Translations under genes and position numbers: made by a program | Part shown: positions 1 to 5,503 of the stretch, piece by piece | Layout: every line of letters starts with the position of its first letter | Numbering within the stretch: the first letter of the stretch is position 1 | From: Gammaproteobacteria bacterium | Lineage (GTDB): Bacteria; Pseudomonadota; Gammaproteobacteria; SZUA-229 | Assembly (NCBI GenBank): GCA_011321985.1 | Contig: DROB01000035.1 | Span: 1-5,503 of the forward strand | Length of the DNA: 5,503 nt | Direction: 5' to 3' | Notes under the pieces: model-generated | Databases searched by the model: none | Told to the model about the DNA's origin: nothing | Seen by the model: only the letters and a program-made list of their open reading frames with translations

Positions 1-4
1 AATA

Positions 5-817
5 TTGCGATACACGACCTATACCATCTTTTTCATAGTCTTTTTATCTTATGCTTTAACCTTCTACGTCGATTATCAGTTGTCTATAAAAGACTACTCT
101 GATTCTTATGACGATTGTCATAAGGTCTGGACCGCGCGCGGCCTTTATGGTGACGGTGTCGAACAAAACTCTGTAGAAAGTATCGGTACCGCTTTCTCAG
201 AAGGCGCCATAGGGGTAGAAGTAGATATCTTCTATGATGTAGAGATGCAGGATTTTGTCGTTTCCCATGATCGTCCATACAATAGAAAAAATGGCAAGAT
301 CCTGCTGCTGGCCGACCTGTTTGATGCTATTGGTGATGATCATTATTTCTGGCTGGACTTCAAAAAGATAAGACATCTGACAGAGGAACAGGTGAAAGCC
401 AGTATCGAAAGGTTATACTTCATAAGCAGAAAAAACAATCTACAGGAACGTGTTTATATTGAGGGTGAGGCACCGATCAATATCTCCCGTTATCGCAAGG
501 CAGGTTTTCATACGATATTTGATACACACCCGGAGCCAGAGAGCACAGGTCTCATCTCGACGATAATGATCAATGCTTACAAGATCGTTTTCTATTTCGG
601 CGATCATAGTGTCATGGGTATGGAATATGGTGAACTGGATGACCCTGTGTTTGGTAAAGAGACACGACGGCGACTCAAGGATATTCCTGTGTTCCTTTAT
701 CATGTGCCCGTCGATGAAGGCCTGGTGGATGATCTGCTGAAGATAAAAAATGTCAGGGCGTTTATCGTAGGTAATAACCAAAGCGTTAATTACTATGATA
801 AAGACAGTTGCCAGTAG
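5..817 (+). CDS. Membrane-anchored GDPD-fold protein (glycerophosphodiester phosphodiesterase-like), possibly catalytically altered; 5' end uncertain
   Basis: The family hydrolyses glycerophosphodiesters or related phosphodiesters using two His and several acidic metal ligands on a TIM barrel. Residues about 4-24 are hydrophobic (TIFFIVFLSYALTFYV), suggesting an uncleaved anchor with the domain outside the cytoplasm. Family-like blocks are WTARG (42-46), EQNSVESI (53-60), GVEVDIFYD (70-78), VVSHD (85-89) and WLDFK (116-120). E72, D74 and H88 match expected metal/catalytic positions. The usual HRG His is Ala44 and the usual Glu of the ENT motif is Gln54, so normal catalysis is doubtful. The length of about 270 residues fits a single-domain GDPD. 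The frame opens with TTG only four bases into the window and no stop precedes it, so the true start may be upstream; no ribosome site can be judged. It is followed after 93 bases by the LTA-synthase-like gene on the same strand. Fold assignment is fairly secure; the substrate is unknown. Confidence 0.75.
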   Translation: MRYTTYTIFFIVFLSYALTFYVDYQLSIKDYSDSYDDCHKVWTARGLYGDGVEQNSVESIGTAFSEGAIGVEVDIFYDVEMQDFVVSHDRPYNRKNGKILLLADLFDAIGDDHYFWLDFKKIRHLTEEQVKASIERLYFISRKNNLQERVYIEGEAPINISRYRKAGFHTIFDTHPEPESTGLISTIMINAYKIVFYFGDHSVMGMEYGELDDPVFGKETRRRLKDIPVFLYHVPVDEGLVDDLLKIKNVRAFIVGNNQSVNYYDKDSCQ

Positions 818-847
818 CGGCAGACCTATAGTTGACCATTTTTTGGT

Positions 848-890
848 TCGGACCTCTGATAAAAAGTTCCGATAAAGACGGGGTTTTATC
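848..890 (+). promoter_or_regulatory. Possible alternative stem-loops in the leader of the LTA-synthase-like gene
   Basis: The gap between the first two genes contains overlapping inverted repeats. GATAAAA at 858-864 pairs perfectly with TTTTATC at 884-890. GATAAA at 871-876 can pair with the same downstream arm (885-890) over an 8-base loop. TCGGA at 848-852 can pair with TCCGA at 868-872, which overlaps the second stem. The stems are short and AU-rich, and no known riboswitch or attenuator is recognised. It may be chance, or a weak structure limiting read-through from the upstream gene. Confidence 0.2.
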
Positions 891-910
891 CTGATGTTCT
901 CTCCATATAA

Positions 911-2926
911 ATGAAAATAAAATTCATAGAAAATCTTCATGAAGTACTGATTTTTTCCTTCCTGCTCCTGTCGACTCTCATGATAGTGAGAGTAAGCAAT
1001 GTCCTTGTTTTTGGTGACTGGCAAGATGTCTGGCAGAGTCTGAACTTCTGGGGTGACTTCCTCTTCAGAGGTTTCAGGTTTGATATAAAATTACTGTCAT
1101 CCGTCCTTATCCTCGTTTTCTGGCTCCCCGTTTTTTTTGTATCCTGGTTTATCTCCGAGCGTTGGTTCCAGATGTATACACGGTATGCACTGAGACTATT
1201 TCTGCTGCTGCTTTTGTTTATCGTCTTCGTTGATATCGGTTATATATTTTATTTCCAACGACCCATCGATGTGTTGATATTTGGCATCATAGACGATGAT
1301 ACGAGTGCCGTTTTCAGCACTATATTTGATGATTTTGATATAGTTCTGTTGTTCGCACTGTTCCTCGCCGTGACCACGACCGTTCTCTGGTTATTCTCAA
1401 GGCTGGTCGAGCATCATGAGCATAATATCGGCAGGAAGTGCGGGGTGAGGACCCAGTGGGTGATATGGTTTTTGTCTTTTCTTGTGTTGTTCGTCCTGGC
1501 GAGAGGGTCTCTGGATTCATTTCCACTACAACGTAAACATGCTTCTGTCAGTGACAATACTTTTTTGAACTCTATGGTAATGAATGGCGTGTTTAACCTT
1601 TATTACGCCTATCATGATAAAGAGGTAAATAATGAGGATGTATTCAGAGATGATGTTCTGAAAAAGAACGGAGTGAAGGATCTGGAGCAGTTAATCCACG
1701 CTGCAGGATATGGTAAGAAAAATCCGGTAGTGAGAACGACGGCAGGAAATAGAACTATCGATCAATCCGGTGTACATGTGGTTTTCGTATTGATGGAGGG
1801 CTGGTCCAGTCAGATAGCTCTGGCTCAGTCGGAAGACAATAACGTATTGGGTGAGTTTGCTGTACATGCTAATGAAGGACATTACTATACAAATTTTTTT
1901 GCTAATAAATATGCGACTAATCCATCGATAGAAGCCCTGTTACTTAACTCTCCCATCACGCCGTTATCTCAGTCTGTCGCAAATGAAACTTCTTTTAGTC
2001 TGTCGAATGCCTTGCCCTTCAGGAAGAAGGGGTATCAGACGCTCTTTTTGAGTGGGGGTTACAGCTCATGGCGAAATCATAATAGCTTCTGGTTGAAACA
2101 GGGGTTTGATCGATACATAGGTCGATCACAGATCGAGAGTTATTTTGATGTGGATGCCAGTGATAATCCCTGGGGAGTTTATGACGAATATGTTTTTAGA
2201 TACCTCGAAAAATCTCTGCTAGATGCGGAGAAGAACAATACCCGATTATTCAGTTTCGTATTGACGACCAATAACCATCCTCCGGTAAGGCTACCGGCAA
2301 CTTATGTCGCGCCCGAACTGGATTTATCACTCTATGGTTTTAAGGATGATGATCAGGATAAATACAGTATGCTCACTGGATTTCATTATCAAACGGATCA
2401 ATTAGGCCGTTTCATCAGCTGGTTGAAAAACAGCAAGTTCAAGGACAGGGTCATCCTGGTCGCTACGGGAGACCACCCGATGCGGGCATTCATGGATAAT
2501 AGTGCTAATGCCGACAAGTTCTTACGTTATGCGGTGCCCGTATACTTTTATGTGCCTGAGAGACTTGATAGATTGAAGTCAGTCTCATCAGATATTGTGG
2601 GCTCTCACAGTGATATATTTCCGACGCTTTTTGAGTTGACCCTGTCAGATGCCCCGTACTATAGTTTTGGGTTACCACTCATGGAAAAGACAGAAAAAAA
2701 TGCATATGGTTGGGCGGAACATGGTGAGTTCCTGTTCTATGATGGTGTTGTCGACAGTCATAACCTGCGTTTTTATCCATGGGGGAAAAGCAATAAGCCT
2801 CTACTTGATCCCGGACCAAAAGCCGTATCTACCGAAAAAATAAAGATAATCAAGCAGGAGACCATGCGTAGGCTGCTGAAAAAGTACTTTCTGGTCAGAG
2901 ATTTTCAGGATAAGAACCCCCGGTAA
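911..2926 (+). CDS. LTA synthase family sulfatase (membrane phosphoglycerol/phosphoethanolamine transferase-like)
   Basis: This is an integral inner-membrane protein with an extracytoplasmic alkaline-phosphatase-superfamily domain, the architecture of LtaS and related head-group transferases. Five hydrophobic helices lie at about 12-34, 60-81, 94-115, 143-163 and 183-198, with the Gram-negative-type GFRFD motif at 54-58. The catalytic domain starts near residue 288. E296 (in VLMEGWSS) is the first metal ligand, T336 (in YATNPSIEALL) the likely nucleophile, N454-N455-H456-P457-P458 the substrate-side motif, D521-H522 (in ATGDHPM) metal ligands, and SHSDIFPT (565-572) the conserved C-terminal motif. 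These match the Glu/Thr/Asp/His set of LtaS, so the enzyme should be active. At 671 residues the length is normal. TAA directly precedes the ATG, so the start cannot be further upstream; no clear Shine-Dalgarno is visible. The family is also used for OpgB-like phosphoglycerol transfer. Donor and acceptor are not shown by the sequence; LPS core, a periplasmic glycan or another polymer are possible. Confidence 0.9.
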   Translation: MKIKFIENLHEVLIFSFLLLSTLMIVRVSNVLVFGDWQDVWQSLNFWGDFLFRGFRFDIKLLSSVLILVFWLPVFFVSWFISERWFQMYTRYALRLFLLLLLFIVFVDIGYIFYFQRPIDVLIFGIIDDDTSAVFSTIFDDFDIVLLFALFLAVTTTVLWLFSRLVEHHEHNIGRKCGVRTQWVIWFLSFLVLFVLARGSLDSFPLQRKHASVSDNTFLNSMVMNGVFNLYYAYHDKEVNNEDVFRDDVLKKNGVKDLEQLIHAAGYGKKNPVVRTTAGNRTIDQSGVHVVFVLMEGWSSQIALAQSEDNNVLGEFAVHANEGHYYTNFFANKYATNPSIEALLLNSPITPLSQSVANETSFSLSNALPFRKKGYQTLFLSGGYSSWRNHNSFWLKQGFDRYIGRSQIESYFDVDASDNPWGVYDEYVFRYLEKSLLDAEKNNTRLFSFVLTTNNHPPVRLPATYVAPELDLSLYGFKDDDQDKYSMLTGFHYQTDQLGRFISWLKNSKFKDRVILVATGDHPMRAFMDNSANADKFLRYAVPVYFYVPERLDRLKSVSSDIVGSHSDIFPTLFELTLSDAPYYSFGLPLMEKTEKNAYGWAEHGEFLFYDGVVDSHNLRFYPWGKSNKPLLDPGPKAVSTEKIKIIKQETMRRLLKKYFLVRDFQDKNPR

Positions 2927-2980
2927 TAGACTGCCTGGTTCACAGCGCTGCCTGGAATTGAAAGGTGTTTTCCGGGGTTC
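2914..2980 (+). terminator. Weak long-range inverted repeat at the end of the LTA-synthase-like gene
   Basis: GAACCCCCGG at 2914-2923, overlapping the end of the coding region, can pair with CCGGGGTTC at 2972-2980 with one bulged C. The enclosed loop of about 48 bases holds the palindrome CAGCGCTG (2943-2950) and a direct repeat CTGCCTGG (2931-2938 and 2948-2955). No T-tract follows, so this is not a standard intrinsic terminator; it could stabilise the 3' end of the transcript or be coincidental. Confidence 0.2.
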
Positions 2981-3033
2981 AGCGGTCAGACCTGAATCTA
3001 TCATGGGTGGTAAACATATTCTCGATCGCGCAC

Positions 3034-3063
3034 TACACATTCTCTAAATATCCCTGATACAAT
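3034..3063 (+). promoter_or_regulatory. Candidate sigma70-type promoter for hldE
   Basis: TACAAT at 3058-3063 matches the -10 consensus at five of six positions and is preceded by TG one base upstream (3055-3056), giving an extended -10 TGATACAAT. A weak -35 candidate TACACA (3034-3039, four of six matches) lies 18 bases upstream. Initiation near 3070 would give a short leader of about 20 bases before the hldE ATG. This suggests hldE can be transcribed separately from the upstream pair. Inferred from consensus matching only. Confidence 0.45.
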
Positions 3064-3090
3064 AGGCCGAATCCTGGACCGGAAAGCGAT

Positions 3091-4509
3091 ATGAATAAGT
3101 CAAAAATTTTAGTTGTCGGTGATGTCATGCTCGACCGGTACTTGCATGGAAAGACTTCCCGGGTCTCTCCTGAAGCCCCCGTACCGGTGGTACATCTGAC
3201 AGATACCGATTATAAACCTGGTGGTGCGGCCAATGTGGCACTCAATGTAACGGCTTTAGGTGTGAGCAGCAGCGTGATCGGGCTTGTCGGTGATGATGTA
3301 CCGGCAGAGCTACTGCGCAAAAGCGTGATGGATTCAGGTATCCAGGATAACCTTATTACCCTGAAGAATGCGGTTACCATCTCTAAAACGCGGGTTATCA
3401 GTCGACATCAACAACTCGTTCGGATCGATGAGGAGGACGGTTTTTCTGATTTTGATCATAGTGAACTGTTAACGCTTGTTGAGCAGAAGCTGGATGATTC
3501 TGCGGTGATGATCTTGTCTGATTATAACAAGGGGACGATCAGCAGCATATTGCAACCACTGATCAAACTGGCGAATAAATATCAGGTGCCTGTTCTGGTC
3601 GACCCCAAAACGAGTGACTTTCTGATGTATTCCGGTGCGACATTACTCACACCTAACCTGTCAGAATTTGAAGCGGCAGTAGGGGCCTGCCGTGATGAAA
3701 ATGAAATAGTTGAAAAGGCACTTAAACTTATCGAACAATGTGATCTGCAGGCGATATTGGTGACTCGTTCAGATAAAGGGATGTCACTGGTTACCAGAGA
3801 TGGTAGTGCTATACATCTGCCAGCACAGGTTCGTGATGTTTTTGATGTGACCGGTGCGGGTGATACGGTGATAGCCGTTCTCGGTGTCATGCTATCACAG
3901 GGTAATGATCTACAGCTTGCAGCACATACTGCTAATGTTGCTGCAGGTATAGTGGTCGGAAAACTTGGTGCTGCTAGCGTAAGCAGTGATGAACTCAAGC
4001 ATGCACTTGCCGTACAGACAGCTGGCTCAAGTGATGAAAAAAACATCGTTAGCGAATCTGTATTACTGGCAGAGCTGGATGCTGCGAGAGCAAGAGGTGA
4101 ACGTATCATTATGACTAACGGTTGTTTTGATATTTTGCACGCAGGACATGTCCGTTATTTACGACAGGCACGTAAGTTGGGTGATAGATTAATCGTTGCA
4201 GTGAATGATGATGAATCAGTTGGAAGGCTGAAAGGAAAATCGAGGCCGGTGAATACGTTGGCAAATCGTATGCAGCTACTGGTGGCTCTGGAGATGGTGG
4301 ATTGGGTAGTCGCATTTGGCGAAGATACGCCGGAGCGTTTGATCTGTACTGTTCTACCGGACAAGCTGGTGAAGGGCGGAGATTATGAGCCTGAGGATAT
4401 TGCTGGGTATGCCTGTGTTACTGAAAATGGAGGTGAGGTCATCGTGCTCGACTACTACAAAGATATGTCTACCAGCAAAATCATACAGGCAATTATCAAG
4501 GACGGTTAA
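3091..4509 (+). CDS. hldE: Bifunctional D-glycero-beta-D-manno-heptose-7-phosphate kinase / heptose-1-phosphate adenylyltransferase
   Basis: HldE (formerly RfaE) is a cytosolic enzyme of ADP-heptose synthesis: its N-terminal domain phosphorylates heptose 7-phosphate at C1, and its C-terminal domain adenylates the 1-phosphate after GmhB removes the 7-phosphate. The PfkB/ribokinase domain (about 1-310) shows GDVMLDRY (10-17), SRVSPEAPVPVV (23-34), GGAANVALN (44-52) and DVTGAGDT (252-259) with catalytic base D258. The cytidylyltransferase-like domain (about 335-472) shows TNGCFDILHAGH (342-353) with the HxGH nucleotide site, VNDDESVGRLKG (371-382), KGGDY (428-432) and TSK (461-463). The length, 472 residues, is close to the roughly 477 of E. 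coli HldE, and both halves are intact and in frame. The ATG sits only nine codons before the GDVMLD motif; GGAAAG at 3081-3086 is a modest ribosome site. It is separated from the preceding gene by 164 bases and converges with the GT9 gene downstream. Confidence 0.97.
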   Translation: MNKSKILVVGDVMLDRYLHGKTSRVSPEAPVPVVHLTDTDYKPGGAANVALNVTALGVSSSVIGLVGDDVPAELLRKSVMDSGIQDNLITLKNAVTISKTRVISRHQQLVRIDEEDGFSDFDHSELLTLVEQKLDDSAVMILSDYNKGTISSILQPLIKLANKYQVPVLVDPKTSDFLMYSGATLLTPNLSEFEAAVGACRDENEIVEKALKLIEQCDLQAILVTRSDKGMSLVTRDGSAIHLPAQVRDVFDVTGAGDTVIAVLGVMLSQGNDLQLAAHTANVAAGIVVGKLGAASVSSDELKHALAVQTAGSSDEKNIVSESVLLAELDAARARGERIIMTNGCFDILHAGHVRYLRQARKLGDRLIVAVNDDESVGRLKGKSRPVNTLANRMQLLVALEMVDWVVAFGEDTPERLICTVLPDKLVKGGDYEPEDIAGYACVTENGGEVIVLDYYKDMSTSKIIQAIIKDG

Positions 4510-4543
4510 TGTTTATCTGTGAGCGATAACTTACGCCAGATGT

Positions 4544-4594
4544 GGCATCGCGGTTTGCAAACCGCTCCTACAGGTACATATTACCTGTGGGAGC
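4544..4594. repeat. REP/REPIN-like palindromic element in the convergent gap
   Basis: The perfect 16-base palindrome GCGGTTTGCAAACCGC lies at 4550-4565. Read on the - strand it follows a GTAG head (4571-4568), giving the GTAGGAGCGG... layout typical of REP sequences mobilised by RAYT transposases in gammaproteobacteria. A second, inverted head GTGGGAGC lies at 4587-4594. Together they form 13-base arms, 4564-4576 and 4582-4594, with one mismatch (a G-U pair in RNA) around the loop CATAT. The second REP copy looks degenerate: its expected palindrome is absent, though GAACTT (4596-4601) and AAGTTC (4615-4620) could form a weak replacement hairpin. The position between two converging genes is typical; the hairpin may help end transcription or protect the hldE mRNA 3' end. 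No transposase gene is in the window. The rest of this gap (4595-4735) shows no gene and no strong terminator. Confidence 0.75.
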
Positions 4595-4735
4595 AGAACT
4601 TATTCCGTGAACAGAAGTTCGATCGTGCGAATCGCCTGTTTTTAACTTGCCCGAAATATCCACTTCTGGCCGGTAGCCATCTTTTGGTTGAACGAGTTTC
4701 GCTCATATCCGTGTGTAGATATTACTTTCGATATA

Positions 4736-5503
4736 TCAGTCATCAGATATTTTTTCATCCATGACTCTATCGAGCATCTTCGTCACATCGACCAGTCCGA
4801 TAATATCCATGACATCATGATCACGTACGCGTTGCCCCCATCTTGCGTCTTGAATGTCCAGCTGGCAAAATTTCTGTAAAGCTTGAGGGTATTTGTTTAC
4901 CGTCCATTTTAGAGCACTGTATGGCCCTGTTCTTTCTGGATTACTGCTGGCATAGAGTCCGATTACCGGTGTGCCGGCGGCGGCGGCCATATGTGCAGGT
5001 CCGGTATCTGGTGCTATGACGACATCGGCCATACTCAATATGGCCTGAAGTTGTTTGAGTGAAGTGCGCCCGATCATATTATTAACACGGTGCTGTGTTT
5101 CTGCAATGATGGCTTCACCGAATGTGTGTTCTTCGGCTGCCGGGCCACCCGTTAAAACGGTCTGCAGGCCATAGTTAGAGGCAGCATAATCAATCACAGC
5201 GGCATACCGTTCGACACGCCAGTTACGCCAGTTGTTCGCACGGACACTGGTGCAGGGGTTTATGACTAGACTCGGTTTGCCCTCGAGTATCTTTTCAGCA
5301 AACGTCCTGCCATCATCTGATACCGGGATGTCCCATCGCATGACCCTGTCATTTAGACCCAGTGCTTCGAGGAATTGAAAAAAGGTTTCGATCACATGTG
5401 TACGCGGATTGCCAGAAATTTTTATTCCAGTAAACCAGGATTGAAAATCACGAGTACGTGCACGGTCAAATCCTATCTTCGTATCGGCTCGTATCATCAG
5501 GCT
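4736..5503 (-). CDS. Glycosyltransferase family 9 protein, heptosyltransferase-like (OpsX-type), 5' end beyond the window
   Basis: GT9 enzymes are GT-B-fold glycosyltransferases that transfer heptose (or similar sugars) from nucleotide donors to the lipid A/Kdo inner core at the cytoplasmic face of the inner membrane. Numbering from the Met codon at 5497-5495, the visible part shows IGFDRARTRDF (8-18) from the N-terminal domain, then the donor-binding domain: LVINPCTSVRANNWRNW (77-93), LTGGP (115-119), and the hallmark APDTGPAHMAAAAGTPVIGLY (162-182) with D164 and H169, followed by SNPERTGPYS. PC(S/T)S in place of the HxTxR-type motif, and the NPxRxGPY segment, resemble the OpsX-type branch rather than classical WaaC or WaaF. 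The frame stays open through the last base, and family members usually have about 90-100 further N-terminal residues, so that Met is internal and the true start is outside the window. TGA at 4738-4736 ends it, convergent with hldE. Exact sugar and acceptor are not determined. Confidence 0.9.
   Translation of the reverse strand, partial: SLMIRADTKIGFDRARTRDFQSWFTGIKISGNPRTHVIETFFQFLEALGLNDRVMRWDIPVSDDGRTFAEKILEGKPSLVINPCTSVRANNWRNWRVERYAAVIDYAASNYGLQTVLTGGPAAEEHTFGEAIIAETQHRVNNMIGRTSLKQLQAILSMADVVIAPDTGPAHMAAAAGTPVIGLYASSNPERTGPYSALKWTVNKYPQALQKFCQLDIQDARWGQRVRDHDVMDIIGLVDVTKMLDRVMDEKISDD

Noticed and set aside
832..863. TTGACC (832-837) with GATAAA (858-863) as a promoter for the LTA-synthase-like gene
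   Set aside because: The spacer is 20 bases and the -10 match is poor, so it does not make a convincing sigma70 promoter.
906..911. TATAAA overlapping the start codon of the LTA-synthase-like gene as a -10 box
   Set aside because: Transcription would begin inside the coding region and there is no reasonable -35 at the right spacing.
440..1024. A 194-codon - strand open frame across the gap between the first two genes
   Set aside because: It overlaps both well-supported + strand genes and shows no recognisable domain or start signal.
3582..4109. A 175-codon - strand open frame inside hldE
   Set aside because: It lies wholly antisense to a strongly conserved gene, is rich in Ser, Ala and Thr as expected of a complementary-frame shadow, and shows no family motif.
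4667..4685. TGGC/GCCA hairpin followed by CTTTT as an intrinsic terminator for hldE
   Set aside because: The stem is only 4 base pairs and the T-run is short; it would not be stable enough to call.
4519..4879. Two overlapping short + strand reading frames (81 and 63 codons) between and across the convergent genes
   Set aside because: They run through the REP palindrome and over the 3' end of the GT9 gene, have no ribosome site or recognisable domain, and look like chance frames.

Overview
The window looks like part of a cell-envelope / lipopolysaccharide (LPS) inner-core locus from a Gram-negative bacterium, most likely a gammaproteobacterium of moderate GC content. The main evidence is a full-length bifunctional HldE (ADP-heptose precursor synthesis), a family 9 glycosyltransferase of the heptosyltransferase fold, and a REP-type palindrome of a kind common between gammaproteobacterial genes. 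The species cannot be named from the sequence.

Layout: (1) at the left edge, on the + strand, a membrane-anchored protein of the glycerophosphodiester phosphodiesterase (GDPD) fold, whose real start may lie just outside the window; (2) after a 93-base gap, a + strand 671-residue membrane protein of the LTA-synthase-like sulfatase/alkaline-phosphatase superfamily, with five predicted membrane helices and an intact catalytic set; (3) a 164-base gap with a plausible extended -10 promoter; (4) hldE on the + strand, complete; (5) a 226-base convergent gap with a REP/REPIN-like palindromic element; (6) on the - strand, the C-terminal two thirds or more of a GT9 glycosyltransferase resembling the OpsX-type branch, cut by the right edge.

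How the genes may fit together: HldE makes the activated heptose precursor, and a GT9 enzyme would add heptose or a related sugar to the LPS core. The LTA-synthase-like protein belongs to a superfamily that transfers phosphoglycerol (or phosphoethanolamine) from phospholipid head groups to envelope acceptors. The adjacent GDPD-fold protein belongs to a family that acts on glycerophosphodiesters. A phosphoglycerol decoration of the LPS core or another envelope glycan is therefore a reasonable but unproven reading. The most unusual observation is that the GDPD-fold protein lacks the first catalytic His and the first metal-binding Glu expected of the family, while its LTA-synthase-like neighbour keeps its key residues.
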